From Paenibacillus paridis (GTDB lineage: Bacteria > Bacillota > Bacilli > Paenibacillales > Paenibacillaceae), in assembly GCF_006345825.1 (NCBI RefSeq), contig NZ_VCIX01000092.1, forward strand, positions 1,550,001-1,614,000: DNA of 64,000 bases, given 5' to 3'. A model generated the notes under the pieces. That model worked only from the letters and a program-made list of their open reading frames with translations, had not been told where the DNA came from and did no database searches. Positions 53,199 to 60,945 of this stretch are shown in pieces; the first letter of the stretch is position 1, and each line of letters starts with the position of its first letter. A program made the translations under genes and the position numbers.

Positions 53199-56100
53199 TT
53201 AATTAATGATTAGGCCAAAACCATTTTGAATGTAGTTTACGTTAGGATGTGCGATATTGCTGGTCGTCAAATTGTTGAACGTGGCTGAACCATTGCCTGT
53301 ATAGGTATAGATAGCCGCGCCTGGATGTGGCGAGGTAAACCGGGAAGTTAGAATTCCGTCACGTCCAGTTCCATTAATGTTAATGTTGTTAAATACGATA
53401 TTTTCAAAGCCGCCGCCATAACCAAACTGGATAGCACTGCGCTGCGTGTTGATAATATCGATATTGGTGAACGTTACATTTTTGATGGAATCGTTGGATG
53501 CCTCCAAATCGATGGCCCCTCGCTCCCCGTTATAAAGGTCTTTACTGGTTCCGCTGTTAATAATCGTCGTATCCGAGAAAAGAATGCCTGTGTTGTTCTG
53601 GAAATGATAACCCGGGAACACCGTGTTCATTCTAATGCCGGAACCGCCGACGGTATCGATGATCAGGTTATTTGTAGCTTTATGCCCGCCTCCTCCGAAA
53701 AATGCAATGCCTGCTGCACGCCAGTTATTCTCAATCGTATTGAATGAGAAGGTATTGTTGACGCCTGCCCTTGCACCATTGACGTTACTCGTCCAGACAG
53801 CAAGGCCGTCATCTCCGTTATTTCGTACGCTGCTGTTGCGTACGGTCGAATTGCTCGTTCCCTGGGCGAAATTCACCCCATCCGCAAGGTTGTTCCGAAT
53901 CCGGCTGTTTTCAATGATGAGTCCATCGGCATAAATGGCAGGTGTATGCGCGTAATCCCCTACCCAGAACCCGCACTCAAAATGTTCAACCCAGACGTTG
54001 TGCACCTTTGAATTTTTACCGAAATTGTCCATAAATCCTTTGTAAATCGCATTCTCATGATAACGCGACCGTAGTTTCGAATTCATATAGATATGGCTAA
54101 AATCAAGCTTGCCCTCAACCCGGAAGGAAATGCCTCCCGATGCCGAATTTGGATTGGTAAACTGGATGTTTGTATGCCATATGCCAGCACCTACGATTGT
54201 AATGTCATTGATCATATTGCTGACAGAGCCTATCTTCCACATGTTTCCAAGATGGAATGTTCCTTCAGGAATATACAAGGTTTTGCTTCCTGCGACAGCG
54301 GCAGTTACCGCAGCTTCAAAGGCTGCAAGATCATCTAAGCTATCATTAGCGATTGCTCCGAAATCGGTAACAGAAACCGAATTGGCCGGACGTGCGATTG
54401 CTGCAGGCACGGGTTCGATTTCGATGAAATCGACGCCATATTCAAGGTTATCCGCATTGCTCTTCTGGATTCGGATCGTATCGCCAGGCTGGAGCGGTGT
54501 GTCCATTTTAAAATGTACCTCGTCAAATCGGAAGAGCGGACGTCCACCGGCAGGCGTATCTGCAGGCTGATCGCTCGAGAAATACTGCCAGTTGTAATAC
54601 GATGTCAAAGGCACGGTCTTGGCTTTCACTCCATTGACATATACGTCAAGCGAGCCGTTTAGACCCATGCCATCTGCCGAGTCTGGCATCGTGAATCTCA
54701 TCGTTACGCCGGCGCCTCCCTCTCCTTGTCTAACAGACCACTCGAGATAGGAACCACTCCCAGGCAGTGCTACATAGCGCTGCCCGGAAGCCTCCGATGC
54801 AATGAAGGCTTGATCGAATGTAGGCGCAGATTGCAGCGTTGCGCCTCCGCCTCTAGTTGCATCGTCGGTATCATACCTGGTATAAGGCATGCTCGCCCCA
54901 CGGGCAGAATAAACGACCAATGCCGTTGAGCTCACATTATTGGGTTGCTTGATGGCGAGTTCATTGGCATCTGCTGCAACTGTCGTGGTAACCGTATAGC
55001 TGCCAGTGGCTGCTGTCCATGCTCCGGGAATGGAGAGGTTGACAGAAGCTCCGGCTGCTAAAGCGCCATTATATGAGCCATTAAAGGTTTGGATCGTCGA
55101 GCCTGCTGAATTTTTCAGAGCAACAGCAACGCCATGTGAACCGCTTGCTGTTGCAATGTTTCCGATATTTTTCAAGCTCACGTTAAAAGCTACAGAATTA
55201 TTAGCTACAGGATTGCTTGGAGTCCACGAAACCTCTCCGACTAGATCGGCACTTGCGACAGGAGCGACAATTAGCGGCGTTGCGTTCGTGTAGCTGTTAT
55301 TCGCTTCGTTTTGCTCGATAATCAAATTGTTCTCATCGACCTTAGCGTTGACCGAATAGGTGGCAGCTGCTTTCGTGCCGGCATTCAGATTTACAGATGC
55401 CGAAGCGCCAGCAGCCAGAGCGCCTACGTTTGCAGAGCCCGCAAGTTCGTTGTTTAAGTAGAAGTTCACGGTCGTTGCAGCGGAGCTGGCATTTCCGTTA
55501 TTTTTAACGGTTGCGTTGAGCGTGATCGTGTTAGTCTCAATGGGAGAAACAGGCGACCAGGTCATTCCTGTAATCTGGAGATCAGGGTTCGTTCCTGGCG
55601 AGCCGAATACTTGGAACTCAGCAATTTGGCCAGCCGAAGCGCCTGTATTCGCCGTTATGCTCAATTGTAATCGTTTAACCGTTGCACTTACTGGTATCGT
55701 CACCGTATTGCCAGTGGATGGATTAAACGTGTACGTTTGCGATGAGACTAGGTTACTGAAGGTAGTTGTATTCTGATTGTGGCCAAGCACTTGAATCGTT
55801 TGTGTGCGAGCAGCCCATGAGGAGGATGGATTTAACTTTAGCACAATAGACGTAATATCATGGTTGGCACCCAGATCAAGCGTGAGCGTGCTTGATGCTG
55901 CACCACCTTCCCAATAAGTTGTGTTGTTGTTGTCATTAGCGTTTGCTGCCACGAAGGAAAGCGTGGTTGAAGATGCAGTAATGGGTTTGCCCACGGCAAG
56001 GTTATCACCTGGGAGCGGTGTAACTGTAGGTGCAACCGTAGGAGTTGGGGTTGGAGCTATTGTCGGAACTGGCGTTGCCGTAGATGTTGGTGTTGGAGTA

Positions 56101-57086
56101 GGTGCAACTGTAGGTGTCGGAGTCACAGTTGGACTAGGCGTTACAGTAGTCGTGGAAATGGTGATTTGATCAAGGTTAATGTTGCCGGTATCACCGGCGT
56201 CGTATTTATATGCGATGGTGTTGCTGCCTGCATTCAGATTTAGTGCCTCTACTTTATTGCCCCATGTATCCCAGTTCGCTAGATTAGGCAGCGAGGACTG
56301 GCGAATTTTCGTGCCGTTAACGTAGACGCTGATTGTGCTGGCACTGCCATTTGCATTGGCGTATTTAAGCGTTACATCACGGTTTCCTGCGGAGGCTACG
56401 TTTACCGTGAAGGTTGTTGTCGCCCCTTGCGTCCAGTAGCCGTCAACAAAGCCTGTTCCGGAGTAACCGGTATGGTCCGTGTTTACTTTCGCCCCGCCCG
56501 AGAGCGCAGCAGATTCAGCTTGGTAGGTGCCGGAAGGCGTTGGTGTCGTTGTTGGAGAAGGAGTTGGGCCGTTCGTACCGTAAATCTCGAATTCGGATAG
56601 CTGAGCAGCCGGCCACTCCGTGTTCCCGGTTACGTTCAGGCGAACATAGCGCGTGTTTGCTGCTGCAAAATTAATGGTAACGGAATTTCCGGCTATCGAA
56701 GGATTGAACGTGTAACCGGCTGCGCCGACAATCGTTGTAAATGTGGAGCCGTTCGTGCTGCCTTGCACAGCAATGGTTTGTGTGCGCGTTTCCCAGCCTG
56801 CCGGCAGCTTAAGCACAATCTGGTCAATGCTGGCAGTTGCGCCTAAATCGACTTGAATCCATTGGGGAAAGGCGTTATTCGCACTCTCCCAATACGTTGC
56901 TGCATTGCTGTCCTTCACATTAGCCGGTGCATATGTTTGTGATTGGCCGCTCGCGGTAACATCTTTGCCCAGTGTCAGGTTGGGACCGCCTGCTGCAGAT
57001 ACAGGTGAAAAAGGACCAGCAGACAGTAACAGAGTTGAAATCAGCATGGTTACGATCAGCGACCATGCCACATACTTGTTACGCAT
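53199..57086 (-). CDS. Secreted GH87 alpha-1,3-glucanase (mutanase) with discoidin, CBM6 and CARDB modules
   Basis: Extracellular enzyme (1295 aa) that cuts alpha-1,3-glucan. Order: signal peptide (about 1-31), discoidin domain (about 35-170), CBM6 (about 190-315, YQAESAALSGGAKVNTDHTG), Thr-Pro linker (about 315-370), second discoidin (about 370-505), two CARDB domains (about 510-735), a carbohydrate-binding-like domain (about 745-905) and a right-handed beta-helix (about 910-1295, VSVTDFGAIANDSLDDLAAF). Asp1069 (LADGVNF) and Asp1092-Asp1093 (NNGDDGLAVW) match in spacing the three catalytic aspartates of the Paenibacillus GH87 enzyme Agl-FH1 (1067, 1090, 1091). Discoidin-CBM6-TP-discoidin is the layout of Agl-KA. 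Start has AGGAGG six bases upstream. Probably attacks fungal cell walls or mutan. Confidence 0.93.
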   Translation of the reverse strand: MRNKYVAWSLIVTMLISTLLLSAGPFSPVSAAGGPNLTLGKDVTASGQSQTYAPANVKDSNAATYWESANNAFPQWIQVDLGATASIDQIVLKLPAGWETRTQTIAVQGSTNGSTFTTIVGAAGYTFNPSIAGNSVTINFAAANTRYVRLNVTGNTEWPAAQLSEFEIYGTNGPTPSPTTTPTPSGTYQAESAALSGGAKVNTDHTGYSGTGFVDGYWTQGATTTFTVNVASAGNRDVTLKYANANGSASTISVYVNGTKIRQSSLPNLANWDTWGNKVEALNLNAGSNTIAYKYDAGDTGNINLDQITISTTTVTPSPTVTPTPTVAPTPTPTSTATPVPTIAPTPTPTVAPTVTPLPGDNLAVGKPITASSTTLSFVAANANDNNNTTYWEGGAASSTLTLDLGANHDITSIVLKLNPSSSWAARTQTIQVLGHNQNTTTFSNLVSSQTYTFNPSTGNTVTIPVSATVKRLQLSITANTGASAGQIAEFQVFGSPGTNPDLQITGMTWSPVSPIETNTITLNATVKNNGNASSAATTVNFYLNNELAGSANVGALAAGASASVNLNAGTKAAATYSVNAKVDENNLIIEQNEANNSYTNATPLIVAPVASADLVGEVSWTPSNPVANNSVAFNVSLKNIGNIATASGSHGVAVALKNSAGSTIQTFNGSYNGALAAGASVNLSIPGAWTAATGSYTVTTTVAADANELAIKQPNNVSSTALVVYSARGASMPYTRYDTDDATRGGGATLQSAPTFDQAFIASEASGQRYVALPGSGSYLEWSVRQGEGGAGVTMRFTMPDSADGMGLNGSLDVYVNGVKAKTVPLTSYYNWQYFSSDQPADTPAGGRPLFRFDEVHFKMDTPLQPGDTIRIQKSNADNLEYGVDFIEIEPVPAAIARPANSVSVTDFGAIANDSLDDLAAFEAAVTAAVAGSKTLYIPEGTFHLGNMWKIGSVSNMINDITIVGAGIWHTNIQFTNPNSASGGISFRVEGKLDFSHIYMNSKLRSRYHENAIYKGFMDNFGKNSKVHNVWVEHFECGFWVGDYAHTPAIYADGLIIENSRIRNNLADGVNFAQGTSNSTVRNSSVRNNGDDGLAVWTSNVNGARAGVNNTFSFNTIENNWRAAGIAFFGGGGHKATNNLIIDTVGGSGIRMNTVFPGYHFQNNTGILFSDTTIINSGTSKDLYNGERGAIDLEASNDSIKNVTFTNIDIINTQRSAIQFGYGGGFENIVFNNININGTGRDGILTSRFTSPHPGAAIYTYTGNGSATFNNLTTSNIAHPNVNYIQNGFGLIIN

Positions 57087-57146
57087 TATATTCCTCCTCA
57101 ATATTGGTAGTCTGCGATAAAATGTATGAATTTATGATATCTACGG

Positions 57147-57161
57147 ATGATAGCGCTTGCA
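57147..57161 (-). promoter_or_regulatory. cre-like site upstream of the GH87 gene
   Basis: ATGATAGCGCTTGCA matches WTGNAARCGNWWWCA at 13 of 15 positions, 60 bases upstream of the start. Suggests carbon catabolite repression. Confidence 0.45.
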
Positions 57162-57569
57162 AAATTGCTTGTTTTAAGTATTATTCATACTCGTATTACT
57201 TCCTTTCCGGCCCACCTTTCTTTAACGGACATAAAACAGCCACTAGCCCTCCTTTCCATGTCATACCCTTTTATTATAGAGACAGTGCCGCCAAAGCTAT
57301 AAGATGCAATCCTACGCAATATGTATGTAATTCCAAGATCATTTTGAATTTTTTAGTGAATGATTCGGTCTAGTATGCTCTCGCCCAACTGGCGGAACCG
57401 TTCTTGCTGGCATGGCTAATTTTTTTACCACTCATTTTTTTCCTCTTTCCATTGTTCAATAATTCGTTGCAATTGACATCGGACTTAGCCCTAACGAGTT
57501 ATTTTATATCCTCATGGTTAAGGGCATAATGAGCCAAGGCCCCCATATAGTAAAACCTACTTAATACCC

Positions 57570-57587
57570 TTGTGAATGAAATCACAT
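57570..57587 (+). promoter_or_regulatory. Fnr/Rex-like site before the cytochrome bd operon
   Basis: TTGTGA-ATGAAA-TCACAT. The core TGTGA-N6-TCACA is the exact Bacillus Fnr dyad and also fits the Rex box TTGTGAA-N4-TTCACAA in its outer bases. It lies 21 bases before the first small gene. Oxygen/redox control of bd oxidases by these regulators is known in Bacillus; which one binds here is open. Confidence 0.65.
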
Positions 57588-57608
57588 TAAAGGAAGGCGA
57601 GTGAAATC

Positions 57609-57722
57609 ATGAAATCAGGCTCTGAAGACCGTACCCGCCAGCAAGAGAAAAAATTAATTATATTGTGCGCGGTCGTAGCGCTGCTCATGCTATTGGCGAT
57701 CATCCGCAAGCTGGTTAGTTAG
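57609..57722 (+). CDS. Small single-helix membrane protein upstream of cydA, 37 aa
   Basis: Encodes a charged N-terminus (MKSGSEDRTRQQEKK) and one hydrophobic helix (LIILCAVVALLMLLAIIRKL). AAGGAAGG lies about 11 bases before the ATG. It sits 38 bases before cydA and directly after the Fnr/Rex-like site, so it is the first gene of the bd operon. No homologue recognised; an accessory or stabilising subunit of the oxidase is a reasonable guess. Too short for most gene finders. Confidence 0.6.
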   Translation: MKSGSEDRTRQQEKKLIILCAVVALLMLLAIIRKLVS

Positions 57723-57760
57723 CAATTACAAAAGAATGAATCATCTAAGGAGTGAACGCT

Positions 57761-59113
57761 ATGCTATTAACCGGATATGATCCTGTCATGTTCAGCCGCA
57801 TTTTGACCTCTTTGACTCTCGGTTTTCATATCATTTACGCGACGATCGGTGTCGGCGTGCCGCTTATGATTGCATTGGCTGAATGGATCGGCATTAGGCG
57901 AAATGATTTTCATTACCTGCTGCTTGCCAGGCGTTGGGCACGCGGCTTCGTCATTACGGTTGCCGTTGGGGTGGTAACGGGGACCGCAATCGGGCTTCAG
58001 TTAAGTTTACTATGGCCAAGCTTTATGCAGGTCGCGGGTCAATCGATTTCGCTGCCGCTGTTTCTTGAAACGTTTGCTTTCTTTTTTGAAGCTATATTTC
58101 TAGGCATTTATCTTTATACATGGGACCGTTTCAAAAGCCGGATGACGCATTTCTGGCTGCTTATTCCCGTCGTTATTGGCTCTTCCGCATCAGCTTTTTT
58201 CATTACCATTGTTAATGCGTTTATGAATTATCCTGTCGGCTTCACGTTGAAGGCTGGGGAGATCTCCGAGGTGAATCCGATTGCAGCTATGCTAAGTCCG
58301 GCCATGCCCACCAAGGTTGCCCATGTTCTCTCTTCTGCTTACTTAACTTGTGCTTTTGTGCTTGCAGCGATTACAGCATGGTCATTATTAAAAGGCAAAA
58401 ATCACGTGTATTACAAAAAAGCATTAAAGCTAACGATGGTGTGCGCGTTTGTTTTTATGGTATCTACGGCACTCATTGGTGACTTATCCGGCAAGTATTT
58501 GGCCAAGTATCAGCCGGAGAAGCTGGCGGCAACCGAATGGCATTTCGAAACGATGGGCAAAGCGCCGCTTGTGCTTGGCGGGGTGCTGACCGAAGACAAT
58601 CAGGTTCGCTTTGGGCTGGAGATCCCCTTTGGACTCAGCATCCTTGCTCATAGCAATCCCTTCGCGGAGGTGATCGGACTGAACGATTTCCCGGAAGATG
58701 AACGGCCGCCGCTTTGGATTCATTATTTGTTTGATATCAAAATGGGCTATGTCGCATTTATGGTATTCGTCTCCCTGCTCTTCCTTGTAGAGATGATTCG
58801 AAAGAAAGGGAATACGTATCGCCGGTGGCTTCTTCGCGCCATTGTAGTTGCTGCCCCTGTTGCTATACTCACGATTGAGCATGGCTGGATATTTTCCGAG
58901 GTTGGGAGACAGCCTTGGATCTTGCGAGGCATCATGCGGACATCGGAAGGGGCAACAACTTCAGGACATGTAGACTTGATGCTTTGGCTATTTGCATTGT
59001 TGTACCTTGTACTGGGGGTTTCATCAGCAAGGGTGCTAGTGAAAATGTTCCGAAACAATCAGGCTGAGGATGAACTGGCCAAATACGATAAGGAGGCTCG
59101 CGACCTGCTATGA
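57761..59113 (+). CDS. cydA: Cytochrome bd-type quinol oxidase subunit I
   Basis: Integral membrane haem subunit (450 aa) of a bd oxidase that reduces O2 with menaquinol. Conserved haem His in TLGFHIIYATIGVG (haem b595 ligand near residue 19), GRQPWILRGIMRTSEG before the last helices, and the charged EWHFETMG segment. It has a short Q-loop, as in the Bacillus YthA/CydA group rather than the long E. coli form. The ATG at 57761 follows AGGAG by eight bases; a GTG at 57752 overlaps that site. Overlaps cydB by four bases. Confidence 0.94.
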   Translation: MLLTGYDPVMFSRILTSLTLGFHIIYATIGVGVPLMIALAEWIGIRRNDFHYLLLARRWARGFVITVAVGVVTGTAIGLQLSLLWPSFMQVAGQSISLPLFLETFAFFFEAIFLGIYLYTWDRFKSRMTHFWLLIPVVIGSSASAFFITIVNAFMNYPVGFTLKAGEISEVNPIAAMLSPAMPTKVAHVLSSAYLTCAFVLAAITAWSLLKGKNHVYYKKALKLTMVCAFVFMVSTALIGDLSGKYLAKYQPEKLAATEWHFETMGKAPLVLGGVLTEDNQVRFGLEIPFGLSILAHSNPFAEVIGLNDFPEDERPPLWIHYLFDIKMGYVAFMVFVSLLFLVEMIRKKGNTYRRWLLRAIVVAAPVAILTIEHGWIFSEVGRQPWILRGIMRTSEGATTSGHVDLMLWLFALLYLVLGVSSARVLVKMFRNNQAEDELAKYDKEARDLL

Positions 59114-60123
59114 GCTATGAGGTGATTGGCATTACCGTACTTTGGACGTTTCTGTTTGGTTATCTGATCGTAGCTTCGATTGACTTTGGTGCTGGTTTTT
59201 TCAGTTATTACAGCTCCATTACAGGAACGAGGCATCTGATTCATTCCATTATCGACCGTTATCTGTCGCCGGTGTGGGAGGTTACGAATGTTTTTCTCGT
59301 TTTCTTTTTTGTCGGGTTTATCGGTTTTTTTCCGGATACGGCATATTATTACGGTACAGCATTGCTTATACCGGGAAGCATAGCCATCGTATTGCTAGCC
59401 ATACGTGGTGCTTATTATGCCTTTAATCATTATGGCTCGCGCAGCCGGAAGATATATACGCTTATGTATGGAGCCAGCGGACTGCTTATTCCAGCGGCGC
59501 TATCTACCGTATTGACCATCTCTGAAGGTGGATATATTGAAGTAACCGCGGATGGCAAAGTAGTGTTTCTGGTAAAAGAATTGTTTCAAAGCAGCTATTC
59601 CTGGTCCGTCGTACTGCTTGCGCTTGTGAGCGTCCTTTACATATCGGCTATGTTTTTAAGCTTTTATGCACATAAAGCAGGCGATCTTCCGGCATTTCAC
59701 ATTGTTCGAAAATATGCGCTTGCGTGGAGCTTACCGACCATTCTGAGCAGCCTTCTCGTCTTTTTTGCCATCCATGGCCATAATCGGGAGCATTTTGAGA
59801 AGATGCTTGACCGATCATGGATGTTCGCCTTTTCCTTTTTGTTTTTTATGCTAGCTGTCTATTTCGTTTGGAAAAAGAAAAATCTTGGTTTATCGTTTAT
59901 TTTCGTAATGCTGCAATTTGCCTTCGCTTTTTATGGATACGGCTCCGCGCATTTGCCTTACATTTTGTATCCCTACTTAACCATCCATGATAACTTTACG
60001 AATGAGTCCATGGCTATTGCGTTAATCGTGGCGTTTGTACTAGGTTTATTGCTCCTGATCCCTTCACTCTATCTGTTGATGCGATTGTTTTTGTTTAACA
60101 CTCCTTATGTTAAAGGGAAATAA
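59110..60123 (+). CDS. cydB: Cytochrome bd-type quinol oxidase subunit II
   Basis: Membrane partner of CydA, 337 aa, with about eight helices and the N-terminal VLWTFLFGYLIVASIDFGAG, the CydB signature. ATG overlaps the cydA stop as ATGA. AAGGAGG lies 13 bases upstream. Followed 29 bases later by a CydS-like gene. The set resembles ythAB of B. subtilis. No cydCD transporter for assembly is present in the window. Confidence 0.93.
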   Translation: MSYEVIGITVLWTFLFGYLIVASIDFGAGFFSYYSSITGTRHLIHSIIDRYLSPVWEVTNVFLVFFFVGFIGFFPDTAYYYGTALLIPGSIAIVLLAIRGAYYAFNHYGSRSRKIYTLMYGASGLLIPAALSTVLTISEGGYIEVTADGKVVFLVKELFQSSYSWSVVLLALVSVLYISAMFLSFYAHKAGDLPAFHIVRKYALAWSLPTILSSLLVFFAIHGHNREHFEKMLDRSWMFAFSFLFFMLAVYFVWKKKNLGLSFIFVMLQFAFAFYGYGSAHLPYILYPYLTIHDNFTNESMAIALIVAFVLGLLLLIPSLYLLMRLFLFNTPYVKGK

Positions 60124-60152
60124 AAGGAAAAACGAAAGGCGGTATTCTTCGC

Positions 60153-60257
60153 ATGGAGTTTTTGTTAATTATGGTTGCCCCCTTGCTTATTGTGTTCTGC
60201 GCAGTGGCTTTCTTATTTCTATGGGGCGCAAAAGGTCAAACGCAGCCCAAAGAATAA
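60153..60257 (+). CDS. cydS: CydS-like small subunit of the bd oxidase, 34 aa
   Basis: MEFLLIMVAPLLIVFCAVAF then LFLWGAKGQTQPKE: one transmembrane helix with a short polar tail. Its beginning (M-x2-FLIM-x-AP) resembles CydS of Geobacillus, the third subunit of the bd oxidase. AAAGGCGG precedes the ATG by ten bases. Last gene of the operon, before a terminator. Confidence rests on context plus remembered similarity; it is too short for standard gene calling. Confidence 0.75.
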   Translation: MEFLLIMVAPLLIVFCAVAFLFLWGAKGQTQPKE

Positions 60258-60271
60258 TCTGCAAACCAACA

Positions 60272-60309
60272 AACCCAACCCTGCTTTCGAGCGGGGTTGG
60301 GTTCTTTTA
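60272..60309. terminator. Terminator between the bd operon and the cytochrome c gene
   Basis: 13-base arms (60272-60284 and 60291-60303) with one wobble, followed by CTTTTATTT on the plus strand and preceded by a purine run for the minus strand. It separates convergent transcripts. Confidence 0.88.
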
Positions 60310-60660
60310 TTTAAGCTCTGATAACCAGTCAGCCAACTGCTGGATTTCTTCAGCTGTAATGCTTTTGCCAAACTTTGGCATGCCCTTGCGCCCATTCGTC
60401 ACCACTTCAACGATTTGTTCATTTGAGAGTCTGGCGCCAACGTTCTGTAGATTAGGGCCGGCTCTTCCTTGCAGCTCCGCTCCATGGCACGAAATACACA
60501 TTTTTTTGTAGAGAATGGCTGCTTCGCCGGTTCCTACAACTTCCCCGTAGCTATCGCTGTTTTCCACCCGATCATTCGTTGCTGTGCTGCCGCAAGCGGT
60601 TAACATAACCGTGAGTGCGATGACCCCCATGACGGTGACCTGCTTTAATTTTTGCTTCAT
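60307..60660 (-). CDS. Lipoprotein cytochrome c (c-551 type)
   Basis: Membrane-anchored electron carrier, 117 aa. Signal and lipobox MLTAC (Cys about 23), then a short linker and a class-I haem domain: CISCH haem attachment at about 55-59, GPNLQNVG, and axial Met in NGRKGMPKFG. It resembles CccB/c-551 of Bacillus. Start has TAGGAGGG. Convergent with the bd operon but not part of it; bd oxidase does not take electrons from cytochrome c, so partner is probably another oxidase (caa3/cbb3) elsewhere. Confidence 0.93.
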   Translation of the reverse strand: MKQKLKQVTVMGVIALTVMLTACGSTATNDRVENSDSYGEVVGTGEAAILYKKMCISCHGAELQGRAGPNLQNVGARLSNEQIVEVVTNGRKGMPKFGKSITAEEIQQLADWLSELK

Positions 60661-60839
60661 TAGCGTCCCTCCTATTCATTTAAAATTTATCATAACGAAT
60701 TTGCCGTTTTATTGAATGACTAAAAGGAGCTATTTAAGGCTTCCGATTATGAATTTAAACCAACATGTTCCAATGGATATAAAATATATAATTAACTTTA
60801 ATGTTACTTATAAGAGATAATCTCATTAAGTATTTCTTA

Positions 60840-60888
60840 TTGACAATACGTTACTGCTTTAAATATACTGTTCTTGTGAACGGGAACA
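60840..60888 (+). promoter_or_regulatory. Promoter and cre-like site of the GH2 gene
   Basis: TTGACA (60840-60845), 18-base spacer, TATACT (60864-60869). Directly over the expected start of transcription lies TTGTGAACGGGAACA (60874-60888), 13 of 15 to the cre consensus, the position at which CcpA represses. A leader of about 70 bases follows. Confidence 0.65.
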
Positions 60889-60945
60889 ATAACATTAGTA
60901 TTTATGATTAACTTTTAAATTAACTTAATTTAGAGGAGGATTTTT

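Larger units (their letters stand above)
57087..57608. other. Intergenic region between the GH87 gene and the cytochrome bd operon
   Basis: About 520 bases. It carries divergent promoters; a cre-like site near the GH87 side and a TGTGA-N6-TCACA dyad near the bd side. No open frame of interest and no clear -35/-10 pair. Confidence 0.5.

Noticed and set aside
56000..56170. Pro/Thr-rich stretch with repeated ACTGGAGTTGG-like DNA
   Set aside because: It is the Thr-Pro linker of the GH87 enzyme, not an independent repeat element.
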